From assembly GCA_002914805.1 (NCBI GenBank), contig JXTB01000065.1, forward strand, positions 117,942-181,941: a DNA stretch of 64,000 nt, written 5' to 3'. This DNA comes from Parasponia andersonii. Lineage: Eukaryota > Streptophyta > Magnoliopsida > Rosales > Cannabaceae. Made by a program: the position numbers and the translations under genes. A model generated the notes under the pieces. It worked only from the letters and a program-made list of their open reading frames with translations, was not told the DNA's origin and did not search any database. This document shows, one piece after another, positions 1 through 13,039 of this stretch (the stretch's first letter is position 1; every line of letters begins with the position of its first letter).

Positions 1-1011
1 TATCATCAAAAAATTTCAACCATTATCACAATATTTTTTTGTTAAAAACTCGTGTAAATCAATCCAACATTACTTTTTTAATAACATATAAAATAGCTAA
101 TAACATCTCGAAACTTAATAATAAACATTTTAAACTATGCCCGCTGCATTTAATCTATGATGTTCAAAATGTTTTTACAGATTTGAAATAAAGAAGATTA
201 TGATTTTGTTTTTTAGGGACATTTTAGTCAAAAAGTATATATTTTCAGAGGTTTATTAACTTGAGCACAATTAGAATGTTTTTGGAGTATGTATTGCCTA
301 ATTATTACCCTACAGATAAAATAGGAGAATAAGCATACTCTAGCATACCCCATGTCAACCCACTACAAAGGGCCGAAGGCCATCGTCAAGAATAGGCCAT
401 TGTCAAATGGAGACTATGCTAGAGCACCTACAAATGGTTACTCACCTCCGCATGAGCCCGCACATACACACGCCCAACCACCGCAAGTCCTGCCAATAGC
501 CCCTACCACCACTCAATATTACAATTGTCCAAGTACCACGAGCACGATTAACCTAAGCCCTATAGCGACAAGTGGCCGGCTCTCAGATCACTAAGATCGT
601 ATTATTTATAACTCCTTTTCAAATGTTAGTTAAGCCATCGCACACTTTCCAAATGCCGCCAAACTTTCTCTCTAATTTTCTACTGCTGCCACCCCCACCC
701 CTGCAAGGAAAAGTTGGACGGTGGTGGTTACCATCGTCGACCACCACTACACCGTGCAAGTTGCAACCAACTCACACGAAGCCGGTGTCTCCAGCATTGT
801 CTGCAGAGCATGTTGGTCACTAAACCAAAAACATCACCAATAGAAACATCGAAACAATGTTTAATCAGATATTAATTATTAATTTTCATTTCGCAATATG
901 GAAACCTATGAGCCAACAAAAATTCTGACATACAGAACTTTGAACAATGCTTGCACAATTTTACTTTGTCAAGAAAGCTCAAGGAAATTTTCACAAAAGG
1001 AAAGGTTGTGT
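1..1011. other. Intergenic, 3' side of the WDR26 gene
   Basis: No gene is supported here. The first 340 bases are very AT-rich. A less AT-rich stretch at about 350-830 has short open frames on the plus strand, but their composition is proline- and threonine-rich and resembles no family I know. The last 150 bases probably hold the 3' UTR of the minus-strand WDR26 gene. Confidence 0.6.
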
Positions 1012-4000
1012 CTAAGCTCTTCCATTAGAGTGGTTTTGGATGGCAATTCCATTGCTTTGATAAACTTCCCCTCTCAAGTTGAGCTGATTCTTCAAACCCC
1101 ATATTCGAATTGTGCGATCATCACTGGCTGAAGCTAACATGTGAAGATTTGCAGGGCTCCAGCTCACACAGTTTACTGCTCCAGAATGACCAGGCAGTGA
1201 CATTATTAGCTCCCCAGAGTCCCTGTGCCATATATACACCTGCAGCCACACAAGAAAATTTTGGCAAAAAATATTTCCATATAACTCGGGGAAACTCTCA
1301 TGAGGGTATAAAAAGGTAAAAAAAAACNNNNNNNNNNNNNNNNNNNNNNNNNNNNNNNNNNNNATAAATATTCTCACTTGAGAAGTCCCTTAAATCAGAT
1401 GAATTATTTCTAAACACAATCAGGCTAGCTTCTCACAACATAATTCACGTTAGATGAAGGGTACCTGCGAATCTTCACTACCGCTTGCTACAAACACTTG
1501 CTCAAGTCCACCAAAACAAGATCGGATGACAAACCGAGCGCGCTTGTGACCTTTGTACCTGGCCAGAACCTTGATTTCACCGTCTAAGTTCCAAAGATGG
1601 ATTTCTTGGTTTATGAGATTGACCAGCAGGAACTTGTTGTCCTTGGACAGTGAGAATGAAGTGATTATTTCCTCCTCTTCGATCAGCCTCTCATAATTTG
1701 CTTCCCTATCAAGCAATAGTATAGCCGTTTGTCTGCATATGCTTATGACCTTCTTCCCATCATCAGTAACGGCCATGTCTGATATTTTCAGAGTCCGCTG
1801 CCCTTTCCAACAGTCCAGCTCTCTTCCATCTAAATCCCACAGGCAGATACTCCTGTCAGTCATCCCAGAGAATATCCCTCGACCATCCGCAAACCATCCA
1901 CACGAAATCAGGCCAACACCATTTTTTTCATAAACGTGGAGGCATTCACCAGAACTGACATCCCATCGTCTCACGACCTCCTCCAGTCCACATGTCAGCA
2001 ACTGATTGTCATCAGGGCTCCATGAAACAACTGACACTGGTTTCCGGTGACCAGTCAATACATGTTTCAATGACACTTGACCATCATCTTTAACCTTTAA
2101 AGAAAAAAAAAATCTCAAATCATATAGATATACAACCTTTTGGTGTATATTTCTGGCATATCTAGCAGATAGTAACATATAAATAAAGCACCAACTAATA
2201 GATAACACCGCACAACAACGAAAACTTAGGCTCCGTTTGGATCTTACACTTTTTGTGGGAAAGAAAAAAAATATCCCAAAGGATTCCATTTTTTCTTGTT
2301 TAGATTGAAACAAAAAACGATAAAAAAAATTTCAAGAAAAAGCAAGAGTTTGATTTGATAACATTTTTTAGTATAAAGAATTTTGACACATTAATTAGTA
2401 AAACCAAAAGTGTCAAAATAAAATTCTATAAACTTTCAGAATAAGTATTTTCCTCTTTCTTTTCCCATGACTTTTCCCTTGCAATTTTTTTTCCTCCAAA
2501 ATCCGGGTTCCAAACAGAAGTGTTTACAATTACTCTCACTTTATATATCAAGCAGCAGTGTAACATCAGCAGGATGAAGGATCTTTAGAAAACCAAAGAA
2601 AAACAGATAAATAGATTAAATAGAAAGAGAATACTATGGTTTCATGATAATCCATGATACTACATTTCATTGTAATCAACAGATTATATTCTGATAACAA
2701 TACCTTGAATTTGAAATAATAAAAGAAGATATATTAGAATAATCATCAAAAAGTCCCATATCTAGACATGAAGACTTCTAGAAGATATACTATTCAATAA
2801 TTAAGAGAATACTTGAATATATACGCAATTATGTATATATATACCTCCCATATGATTGCTGACTGATCTTTAGATGATGAAGCTAAATATTTGCCATTAT
2901 GTGAAAACTCCAGGAACCATACTTCATCACTATGCGCTTGCAGTACCTGTTAAATTGGATGAGAAAGAAAGAAACTTGTAAATCTAAACCAAAAATAATG
3001 GAAAACAAGCAGTGAACATGGTGTCTGTCAAGGTATATCAAAGAGGGTATGGCGTGGAGTTGTGGACCTCGTAATTCTAGAAGAAATTCTTATTTGATCA
3101 CTAAGTTGCTTAAAGGAACAATAGTCCACATTATGAGGTCTTAACAACTTTGCCTGCCTTTATACAATTCGATACAAATATCGGTTTTTGAATTAGGAAT
3201 TAAAGTGGAAGATCTTTAAGCCCCTATTTTAACACGAAAAACACCCAAACAGAAAGGGCAGTTTTGAAGGAATCAGCTTAGAAGAAAGAATTATTGCTAT
3301 GGCAGCCAAACAAAAGAGGGTAATGATTCTGAATCTACCATAGTCTTCTGCAGATTTCTCTTCCTATAACGGATGCTGGAACAAAACTTAACAAGCCTAC
3401 ATAGTTGTTAACCACCACAATCACTGGACTTGAACACTTACCATAATGATGCGCAAAAATTTCAAGATGGAATAGAAGATAAATTATAAAACCTTGGTCA
3501 AATGCTCGTACCTGCAATGTTTGATTAGGAATCTGGTTTTTTCCGCAGTGATGATCCAAATACAAAGACAGATCACTGTCCAATGTATTATGAAACGCAC
3601 AAGCATCGCGTTGCACATCAAGAGCCTGTTCAACTAGATGTTCTAACCTTCTTCCAGGTACCATAACTGCTGCAGGAAGCAACTTCTGCAGTTTTTCTAG
3701 CAACTTTGATCTAGACTTCGCAATTTCTGTATCTTGACTTGAAAGGCGAAGTGTTAAACATGTACAAGGAGCGATGATGCATGCAGCAAGTTCATGAACC
3801 CGACTGATGTTGATGCGAATAGGCACAAGCTCATTTCTTAATGTATCTAAAGCAGCGTCAAAATTCCCAATTTTAAGAAGCTCGAGGAACTTTTGTTCCA
3901 GTATCAAGAAAGTTGCTAACTTGACCGCATTTTCATCTAAGAGGTCAATTTTGTGCAATGTGACTAAACTATCATCCCATTTTCCATCAAAAACATGTTG

Positions 4001-4309
4001 CATAAACTCATTGACCACTGGTGAGCGTAATGGTATTCCTGACTCTTCCTCTAGAATGGCCCCAGTCTTAGTATACCCAAGTGAGTACAATGCCTTTGTT
4101 ATGATTTTGACAAACTCTAACTTTCTTATGACTCCCTTTGAGCCAACTGTGTCTTCATCCCCTTGGGAGGTTAGAGGTCTAGCCATTGAGTCTCCCAAAG
4201 AGCAAGCCATAGGATTTGTTGGAGTTGAATCTTCTAAGAAGCTCTTTGATCCTTCCAATGGAAACTTTACACGTTTCAAAGGTGGTTCAGTGCCCTCTAT
4301 ATCTCCCAT
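1012..4309 (-). CDS. WDR26: WDR26-like LisH/CTLH/WD40 protein
   Basis: Four coding exons on the minus strand: 4309-3512, 2946-2845, 2094-1465 and 1239-1012. All introns are GT-AG and all junctions are phase 0, giving 585 aa. A LisH motif lies at about residues 62-94 and a CTLH region at about 95-155. WD40 repeats run from about 263 to 570 and include [17 protein letters not shown] and [12 protein letters not shown]. The length and domain order match plant WDR26 proteins (Arabidopsis homologue about 590 aa). Family knowledge: WDR26 is a subunit of the GID/CTLH E3 ubiquitin ligase and is linked to hormone and stress responses in plants. The start is the first ATG before the acidic leader MGDIEG. 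A likely acceptor just upstream (minus-strand TTGACTTGTAG near 4344) suggests an intron in the 5' UTR. Intron 3 contains the 36-base N gap, and intron 2 holds a MITE-like insertion. The frame is intact. Confidence 0.93.
1328..1363. other. Assembly gap (36 N)
   Basis: A run of 36 N inside intron 3 of the WDR26 gene. It does not touch an exon. Its true length is unknown. Confidence 0.99.
2229..2522. mobile_element. MITE-like insertion in WDR26 intron 2
   Basis: The left edge reads GGCTCCGTTTGGATC and the right edge GGGTTCCAAACAGAAG, which is an imperfect inverted match around the GTTTGGA core. The inside is AT-rich and non-coding. The right edge resembles that of the larger element at 7628-8337, so the two may belong to one family. 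No clear target duplication was found, so the boundaries are approximate. Confidence 0.5.
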
Positions 4310-5700
4310 GAAATGCCAAACTCAGTCCATATGTTTTCTACAAGTCAAAAGCAACAAAGTTTATAATACAATTGGCAAAGAAAGAAGGTAACAACACACT
4401 TTCAAGGAGAAGATTATATTTTGTGCAAAAGATAGTCATAGGGAAAGGCTTAGCAAATAAGAAAACACAATGACTGACTACAATTTGCAATGTAATGGGA
4501 GGAAAATACTTGATAAGCGGTTACAAGGAAAGTTTCAAACGGGTAACTAAGGGAAAAGACTAGAAACCAATAATTTAGTTACATAATACTAAACTCTCCA
4601 GGTGAGCAATTATGTTTTCCCATCAAATCATTGCAACGGAAAGGAACCAAACGATTATCAATCACCCGGGGTATCTTCTTTTATCAAAATTGGGAGCTTG
4701 ATTAGCTAAGCTTTGAATTCAATTACCATGACAATTCACAGTGTCAAAATTTGAAGCTTTGCAATAAAATGCATGACCAAGATAATTGATAGAGCTTGGT
4801 GATCACAGTGGATGATGTTTACGAAAGCATATGTCTGAGTCCCTCAAACAAATGAATACAACTGAAAGTGTCTACTCAGGAACTAAATTACATCACTTCA
4901 GCAATAGGATTACAAGAGAAAGTACATCAGAAACGAGCTTTATCACCAAAAATTACGATTTCATAGTATCTCAATGTCATATATAAGTATCCATGTTTCT
5001 CCTAGTCCGATCATAAAAATCAAACAAACAAACAAACAAGGCAAAAATCCCCATTGAATGAAAGAGCACAAAAATCCAAGCCATCTCTCCAACCCCAAAT
5101 CCCAATTATCAAAGTAAAAGAAGTGCACTTCACTTTGAGAAACAATAATTCAACCTCCAAAATATACGTTACATTGAAATGTGAAATATAAATTTGTAAC
5201 GTCAATGAAACCACTGACGGATAATAAAATCCAAGGACTGAAAAATAATGTTCAAACAAAGACAGATTATATGTCCATACAACCATCACAGGAACATAGA
5301 ACATAAAACCAAGGAGAAAATTAAAGCACAATAGACGAGGAACTCAACAACCCATTAACAAGATCATAAATTTCTCACCAGAAGGCATCAACCCAGAACA
5401 GCAGGGTCCAAAACAAGCCGAAATGACCAATACCCAGAAGTCAAACTTAATAGAAAAACTGAAAAAAAACGAAGAAAAAATTGTGGGAGGATGCGCTCCC
5501 TACAGAGGGGCGGCTTAAGGAGGAACAGAAGGAACAAGCGAAAGGCCAAAAGGAGCACCGAAAGTCACAAGCACAGAGAAGAGTGTAGATACATATATGA
5601 ATGAGACTAGATAATTATCAAATATCAAAGACAGTAGATTTTATTTCTTTTTGGCAGTAGATTGATTACAATTTCTATTGTGTTTTAATAATTTTTAATT
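4310..5700 (-). other. WDR26 5' UTR intron and promoter region (probable)
   Basis: No coding gene is supported. Minus-strand transcription of WDR26 must start in or beyond this stretch. A good acceptor lies just upstream of the ATG, so much of the region is probably a leader intron. I could not place the first non-coding exon. The less AT-rich bases at about 5480-5590 are a candidate. Confidence 0.45.
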
Positions 5701-5729
5701 CTGCTTTTGGCAGTCGGCAGAGAGTGGGG

Positions 5730-5731
5730 AT

Positions 5732-5765
<34 letters not shown>
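5730..5765. repeat. (GA)n microsatellite
   Basis: About 17 uninterrupted GA units lie upstream of the WDR26 gene. GA/CT tracts are common near plant promoters, and no specific role is shown here. Confidence 0.9.
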
Positions 5766-5769
<4 letters not shown>

Positions 5770-6199
5770 GCTCAAGATGCCAACACCAAGGCCAACAAGG
5801 AGGTGTTAGGCCATGTGGGCACTTATGCGACTTGTGTATGTCTCATTGTCTATAATAATAGTTTGATCTATCTCTCAATGCCACATTTCATGTGTTTTAT
5901 TTCTTACGTTACGTTTTCTATTCTACGTCATGCTCGAGAACTAAAAATAGCGCCTCCCATATAAAAATGATTCGAACGTAGACCAAGGGAAAAAGGCTTT
6001 TTTAATGCTATCTTGCCGTGCCGGTAACCAATCCAAAAATGTAGTGATCTTAACCACCTTTGTATAATTAATTATATACTATTTAGATTAAGAATCATTT
6101 GACAAGCCATTAATGTTTCGGATGACCAAAAACCCCTACGACGATGGTCCCAAAAGTGCCCCGACCCAAATGAGGTTGAGGCGTAGAGTTATCCTGAAT

Positions 6200-6900
6200 A
6201 ACTTAATTGATGTTAATCACTCCATGGTAACATTTTGACAATGTGATTCAAACAACTCAACTCATTGATAATAAAAAAGAATTGGAGATTCATGACTCAA
6301 GCGAGTTCATCATCGACGAGTTGACCTGCATGGCCACAGATTCGGACCTCAGACACAATCGATATCATTAATTCTAAAATTCATATTTACCAATATTTTG
6401 ATGAATGACAAAGGGGAATCTCATTTATATTAGAAGAAAACCATTACCCGCCCTAAAATCAATTTATCATTAACTTTTACGAGAATAATTAGAAAAATAA
6501 TGAAGAAAAATAAGTTGACAAATAATTAGATATAATAGTTAGAGATGACAAAGAAAACTTAACGGTCCTGCACATAATAGGGTCAGGGAGAACAGGACTA
6601 AAAAGATTTTTCATCGAACAATGTAATCGATATTAATTATTCTAGCCATCTTAGTAGTTTAATAATGTGATTTAATCGACTTGCTCATTTATAATAAAAG
6701 GATTAGGAAATTCATAACTCAATCAAAGTTCATAGTTAACGAACAAACATGCATGATGTGAGATTTGCATGGCCGCAAGGTCGAGCGCTCAAATACCATC
6801 CACGTCATTGATGCTAAGATTCATATTTTATCGATTGACAAAAAGAGAATATCATTTATATCCAAAAAAGTCATCACCCACTCCTAAATCATTGTATGGT
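6200..6900. repeat. Diverged tandem duplication, period about 415 bp
   Basis: A block at about 6200-6480 recurs at about 6618-6900. Shared landmarks in the same order are AATGTGATT, a TTGATAATAAAA-like run, GCATGGCC, CAT-TGATGCTAAGATTCATAT and the CCATTACCCGCCC/TCATCACCCACTCC ends. The copies are well diverged and non-coding. Confidence 0.65.
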
Positions 6901-7627
6901 AAATTTTAGAATAAAAAATACTCCAAGATTCTTATTTTATGTCAAAATTACAGTGATATCTATAGGATAAAAAAATAATTATAGTGACATCCTGAGGTTT
7001 GAAAAAAGATTTAACAAGTAAAATTAAACGAAAAATTAAGTTTATAAACAATTTTTTTTTCCTCCCAAATTTGACAACTAAAGGGGGTGCATACAATATT
7101 TTAGAATTTAAAGGTTGCTGGCATAAATAGTTTTGGTCCGAAGGTGTGATTGTAATTTGGATATAAACTAGGAGGTGTAAGAGTAATTTTATCATTTTAG
7201 CTTTTATATTTACATATATTAATATTTATGTTCATGATATGTATTAAGTAAAAAGAATGAATGACATAATAATTTCGCCTTAATCTCACGTACAAACAAC
7301 TAGTGTTGATGAACATAAATGCTTTAAAATTGAAAATTTGTACGAAAAAAATCTTTTAATTTAGCAGGGACAGTTCCCTACGTTGAAACCCGACGTTGAG
7401 AGTTATTAAAGGATTCGAATAATGGTCATTCCATAAACTAGTAGCATATTTGCAGTAATATTAAGGACACGTTTATTAATAATTCATAACGAAGAGCAAA
7501 GAGAACATGTCAAGAGAATGTATTTACTACGTAGCAATTAAAATGAGAAAAAAAATGTATAATTTTTTTTTTATCCATTCTCTCTTAGTTCCTTATTTCT
7601 TTTCCACCCTATTTTCTTCACAGATTA

Positions 7628-8337
7628 GGCTTTGTTTAGAGCTGAGAATTTGAATGGGAAAAAAAAAAATTAGGAAGGAAAAGGAAAGAAAAAAACTTGA
7701 GAAGGAAAAAATAAAAAATAATAAAAGTTATCATGTTTGGAACTAGAGTAAGATTTTGTGGATAACTTGAACGAAGTACTCTAGTTCACACTCTATCTAT
7801 TGTTGGTACTCTCTCTTGCTCATTTCTACTCGTTGTTCTGTTTTCAATTTGTCATTGACTCTGTTTTGGTGTTTGTTCAGCCAACTGCTTGTGAAAATGT
7901 GTCAATGAAAAAAGAAAAAGAAAGAACAATAACCAGCACATATCAGATTGTTGAAGGAAGGTATAGACAAGCTTGGAGCTCTAAAGAAAAGATGAGAGCT
8001 TCAAACTTCGTGGTTGGAGCTCTTCTCCCAACGTTAAATGGAAATGAGAGATTGAGAGTGACTGTTTCAATGGAAATGAGTGGTTGAAGGAGAGAAGCAG
8101 AAGAGGAAGGAGCCATCAAAGAATAGGGAGAATTAAAAATAGAAAAGGCAAATAATGTTAACTTGCCTCTCAATATTTTTTGAAAAATGGAAATCCACAC
8201 TTCTCCATTAAATTTTCCCTCCAACTTTTTCCTACATTTTTTCATCCTCTTTCTTGCTTCCAAACACAAAAATCTGAAAATCCCTCCATAATTTTTTCCC
8301 CCACCTCCCTCATAAAACCAGGGTTCCAAACAGGGCC
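7628..8337. mobile_element. MITE-like element, about 710 bp
   Basis: The left end GGCTTTGTTTAGAGC pairs with the right end, which in reverse complement reads GGCCCTGTTTGGAAC. The inner parts are purine-rich on the left and pyrimidine-rich on the right, as expected for extended inverted repeats. Open frames inside it are short and match no family. No target duplication was confirmed, so the ends are approximate. This is probably a non-autonomous DNA transposon. Confidence 0.55.
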
Positions 8338-8798
8338 AATGTGACCTAAGAGGCTAAGGCCTAAGAGCCATTCCTTTGGCAAATTACTAAACGTGACTTA
8401 GGAGTCGTCCTTCAAGTGCTACTGATTGATAAAACAACTAGGAAACCTATAATCGATGCCACCAAAATTTAACCATCATTTCAGCCCAACATTCGTCTGA
8501 CCTCAAACACTTCAAAATAAAATATCGACGTATGTATACACAATACACACAAAATCTCTGTGTCTCCCAGATTTTCAAATAAATAAAGAATAAAACTTGA
8601 TCCCAAGTATAAAGACTTATTGCTCATCTTGTTGGAACATACATTTTGCTCATCCTATTGTAATAAATGAATAGGTGTACACCGCGTTTCTCAATACGGG
8701 TAGGGCATACATTTCCTCTATATCAGACAATAGATACTCAAAATTTTGGGCCATCTCAGCAAGTACAGTGTCTAAAAGAAAAATAATAAAAATAAAAA

Positions 8799-11453
8799 CT
8801 AGGATGTGACAGCAGTGTTGTTAGCCCTTTCTCTGACCATTGTCTTAACAAAGAGCTCCCCTGCCCTATATGATGATCGAACCTGAAAAATTACACACAT
8901 TGAAAATGAATTCTCATACGTACCACTTAACTGGAAAGTGTGCCAATAAAAACAGGAAGCAAAAAAAGAAAAGAGTGGTGAGAGTGAGAGAGAGGAAAAC
9001 AAATAACAGCTTTCATGAAATGACAAAAACCAGGTTGATCTAAACAAGTTCTTGTTTACTTTTGTTGTTGACCAAAAACAATATTTTGTGCTGTATGATT
9101 ATGGGAAGTCGATAATACGTAGTCCCACACTTTCATATAGATTACACTATGTGCTCAGCCAAAAAAGATAATTGTCATCATAAGTCAAACAAAAGCACAA
9201 GATCTTACCAATGGCCCACTGGCTACATAACGGAATCCTATGGACTCTCCATATTCCTTCCAAAAAGCAAACTTCTCAGGGGTAACATATTCTTTGACAG
9301 TCAAATGTAATGGAGTCGGCTGCAACAATTTAAGCAAGTTAGTTTACAATGGATGGCATTTAAACCATTGCATCTTAACTGACATGTGAGTTATACTAAC
9401 TTGTAAGTATTGCCCAAGAGTCAATATATCAACGTCTATATCCCTCAAATCGGCCATGGCTTCCTTCAACTCATCATCTGATTCTCCAAGACCCAGCATT
9501 ATGGATGATTTTGTAATCATACCCTTCTTACTAACCTTTGCATGTTTCAGAACGGATAAGCTCTGCTGATACCTGCATTAGTAAACTATAAATATAATCT
9601 CAACAAGCAGAGCAATTATGAACTCCAGCAAATAACCTTCATAGAATGCCTGTATACTTAGAACCACCCCACAGGTGCTAGATAAATACATGAACCATGA
9701 AACTCGGCTTCATTTTACCTACTCTTTGAAATCAGAAGAAATTTGTCAGTGTGTTCAGAATGCATAAAACTAAGGTTCCACGAGTGTGCCGATTCAGAAA
9801 CTTATTAAAAGGTTCAGGATTTCACAAGTTGAAGGCATGTCTGGAGTTTCAGAAAAACAAAAAAGTCAAGAGAAGAAAGGCAAGCACAAAATAATTAAGG
9901 GAGGAATGCGGAGCGTGGACATTTACTTTCATTTCCTTTAAGATGCTTTGGACAGTCTTAGTCTTGTCCAGCCTATAAAAAATGCCATCCAGTCATTATA
10001 ACATAATTGAAGAAAATATGAAGGCATCAATATAACTGGAAAGAGATTTGATGTTAGCCTTATTTTCAAGTTTTAACTCAATCGGAAAGGCCTTCATATC
10101 TGGCAACAACATCAAAAGTCCAAAGGGCTAATTGTTGCCCAGTATAACACCATAAAGACAAAAGAAAATCATCAAAGTATTTGGATCAGTCAAAGAAATA
10201 CAAATTCAATGCACATTGACACTGCATTTTGAGTAACTACGATATTATCTTAACTAAATTTTGAAACCTTTTCGTGGCTCACAAATAGTAGCATATCAAT
10301 AAAGACTTAGTGGTTTCATCTACCTCTTTCAATGAATTTCACCTCACACCAAACACACTAAAAGATAAAGAGAGTATAAAACGAAGGATTGGAAAACAAT
10401 TTAAGAAGCAAAAAGTTTAGTGTACCCTGCCCGAGGATCTCGAACAATTCGTTGGAGCCGTTTCACAGTCTCAATGTTGTGTGCAAATACATCTAGTCCC
10501 GAGTGAACCAAAGTGTCGACAGCAGTCAAGTCACCCCGAAAATCAGAAGTCAAACATTCAACCATGATTTCAGGCTTCAGATTCTGCCACCCAAAAAAAA
10601 AAAAAAAGAAAGAGTATAAGTATCGAAACAATCTCCTCATTTCAGTCTCTTTTACACTAACAGATTAACAATATCCATGTACTAAGTACTACCAAAGAAA
10701 GCAAAACGTAGGAACAATCAAATAATAACACAAAATCGAAATGGAGACCTTCAGGGCTTTGACAGTCTCAGCAAAATGCCCACTTCCACCATCAGGTATG
10801 TCATCACGATCAACACTTGTGAGAACAATATAATCCACTCTACAAAAGAATTCAATACAAAACAATAAACGACACAGAAATTACGCCATAAACGACAATG
10901 AAATCCCACCATATGACACAATCTATGCAAAGAGAAAAAAAAAAAACGCTTACCCCCAAGAAGCAATGGCGATGGCGGTGTTCTGGGGCTCCATGGGATC
11001 AGGCGGAGGGGGGTTCCTGCTAGTCTTGACGGCACAAAACCTGCAGCCCCGAGTACACGTGTCCCCCAGTAGCATGATGGTGGCGGTGGCGATACCATCG
11101 TCGCCGCCATTCCAGCATTCTCCGATGTTAGGGCACTGGGCCTCTTCGCAAACGGTGTTGAGCTTCAATCGGGAGAGGGACTCCTTCACTTCGTCGAACT
11201 TCTCCCCCTGCGGAGCTCTCTGCTTCAGCCATGGCGGCTTCCGGACGTTGGGATCTCTCCCGGTGTACGGACCCATGGCGGCCGGCAATGGCTTCGAATC
11301 CACCGCCTTGCATTGGATTTGGAGAAATGAGTTCGAGGGTTTGGGTTTGGGTTTGGGGAAATGGGGTTTTGGGAATGTTATGGGGATTGAAGAAGTAGAA
11401 GAAGAAGAATAGGGAACGGGAATGGGATTCCGGTGATGGAATTGGTGAAGCAT
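8799..11453 (-). CDS. LIP1P: Lipoyl synthase, plastid type
   Basis: Six coding exons on the minus strand: 11453-10954, 10839-10749, 10583-10426, 9572-9401, 9319-9209 and 8882-8799. All are GT-AG and in frame, giving 371 aa. The enzyme inserts two sulfurs into octanoyl groups on E2 and H proteins by radical SAM chemistry. The auxiliary 4Fe-4S cluster motif CX4CX5C is seen at C102, C107 and C113. The radical SAM motif CX3CX2C is at C133, C137 and C140. The C-terminal RSSY signature is at 346-349, where a serine ligates the auxiliary cluster in this family. The N terminus (about 50 residues, Ser/Pro-rich with few acidic residues) looks like a plastid transit peptide, so the plastid isoform is favoured over the mitochondrial LIP1. 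A (GAA)n run lies in the leader. All known cluster ligands are present and the frame is intact. Confidence 0.95.
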
Positions 11454-11510
11454 ATTTCAGTGATTTGATTAATTTGTTACTCTCTTGGGGAATGTACGGA
11501 ATGGAGTTAT

Positions 11511-11541
11511 GAAGAAGAAGAAGAAGAAGAAGAAGAAGAAA
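11511..11541. repeat. (GAA)n run in the lipoyl synthase leader
   Basis: Ten GAA/AAG units about 60 bases upstream of the lipoyl synthase ATG. They are pyrimidine-rich (TTC) on the transcribed sense strand. CT-rich leaders are common in plants. Confidence 0.85.
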
Positions 11542-11649
11542 GGAGCGTCGTTGGTTATTTCGTGTCGAGGCTTTGAGATCTCCGTCTTCACTAGTCTCTG
11601 AATTTTGGTTTGGTTTGGTTTGGTTAGTTGGTTCCAACTACCAACTTCC

Positions 11650-12334
11650 AATTTCTCTTTTCTTTTTCTTTTTTTTCAGGATGTTAGTAAATTTCATTTA
11701 CTAAAATTAAGTTTTAAGGTTAATTTCACTCTTGATCCCCAACTGTACTCAGTCTCAATCACGTCCCTGAATTTTATAATGTGCTATTTCAATCATCTAA
11801 ATTATGTTTTGTCTCCTTCTTTTCTTTAATCAAATAAATACTTCACTACCATAACTCATTTAATATAAAATCAATAAAAAAAATAAACCATTTTAACAAA
11901 TGAATCATCAACGAAACTAGTGCATTCGATTAACACGCACCGGAAAAAAAAAAAAAAAAAAAACTAAATTGAAGTTTCATGATAGATACATTTTTGCCCT
12001 TCAAGATTATTGTTCGCCACTAGAGTTGCGACGGATTTTTTACAAAAGATTAATTTTAAACGATATTAAATCATCTAGATTTGAGAAAATAGCTATGGAT
12101 AATTACTCAAAAATAAAGAAAACGAAAACAATCTACAAAATTTAGAATTAAGTATAACTAAACACTTGCAAATCTAAATCTAACCTGACTTTTACTTTCA
12201 CATATACGAAATGATTATAAAAAAGAAAAACACAAAAAGAGAAATGGCATGATTATTAAAAGGAAAAACACAAAAAGAGAAGTTCTAAAGAGGAAGATCC
12301 TAAGAATCTAGAGGAGTGAAAACCTTGATCGCTA

Positions 12335-12335
<1 letters not shown>
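11650..12335. other. Intergenic, upstream of lipoyl synthase
   Basis: AT-rich DNA with homopolymer runs (for example an A run near 11945-11962). I see no gene. The first few hundred bases should contain the lipoyl synthase promoter, but no clear TATA box stands out. Confidence 0.5.

Positions 12336-12375
<40 letters not shown>
12336..12375. repeat. (TTA)n microsatellite
   Basis: Thirteen uninterrupted TTA units in intergenic DNA. Confidence 0.95.
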
Positions 12376-12376
<1 letters not shown>

Positions 12377-12563
12377 AAGAAACAAAAAGTGTATATACAC
12401 TTTTTTATCCCTTCAAATTTCAAATATCTAGTTCTAGTCTATGAATTATATGTTTCTAATGTCTTAGTTTGATCTCTGAAGTAGGAAAAAAAAAAAAAAA
12501 AAAGAATGCAACACAAAATAATGTTCATAACTTAAGGGCCAAAACTATGATTAGATTTGAAAA

Positions 12564-12912
12564 GGGATATTATCATTTTTATAGTTTGTATTTTGATAGA
12601 TTGTTCAATTTATATTTTATATTTTGGCTATTATCAATATTGACTTTTAAATTTAAAATCTATTATAAATTTATATCCTGACATTAATTTAAAGCAATTA
12701 ATATTGTTTAAAAAATTAAAAATAAACTAGATAAAAATTGATCCGAGAATAAGTTCATTAAATCATCTTAATAAATTAACTGCTTTAAATCGGTATTAGG
12801 ATATAAATTTGTAATAAATTTTAAATATAAGGATCAGTGTTAATAATAACTAAAACACAATATATAAATTAAACAAATGTCAAAATATAATATATAAAAA
12901 TAATACTATCCC
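12564..12912. mobile_element. MITE with 9-bp target duplication (MULE-like)
   Basis: A 349-bp AT-rich element. Its left arm begins GGGATATTATCATTTTTATA. The right arm in reverse complement begins GGGATAGTATTATTTTTATA, and the match continues for over 100 bases with TTTGATA/TTTGACA, TTCAATTTAT/TTTAATTTAT and AATTTATATCCT in the same order. A perfect 9-bp direct repeat, ATTTGAAAA, flanks it at 12555-12563 and 12913-12921. Long arms with a 9-bp target duplication are typical of Mutator-like elements. It has no coding capacity. A partial relative lies at 40905-40992. Confidence 0.85.
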
Positions 12913-13039
12913 ATTTGAAAAACGTAGTTCAAGAGCCCAAACTAAATATTTGAAATTTCAAATGCTATAACTAAGATAGAAATATAGTTTAGAGTAACTT
13001 TCAAAGTTCAAGTCCTAAATCGAAATTATAAATTATCTC

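Noticed and set aside
352..823. Two overlapping plus-strand open frames near the left edge
   Set aside because: Pro/Thr/Ser-rich composition without recognised motifs and no splice or promoter support.
5020..5331. 103-codon hydrophobic open frame on the minus strand
   Set aside because: No family resemblance. It lies in the probable leader region of WDR26 and its hydrophobicity follows from T-rich codons.
7943..8329. 128-codon open frame on the minus strand
   Set aside because: It lies inside a MITE-like element, starts at its end and matches no family. Composition is low complexity.
11128..11637. Long alternative frames over the lipoyl synthase first exon
   Set aside because: They overlap the real exon in another frame and match nothing. 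The 500-nt exon with the cluster motifs explains the open frames.
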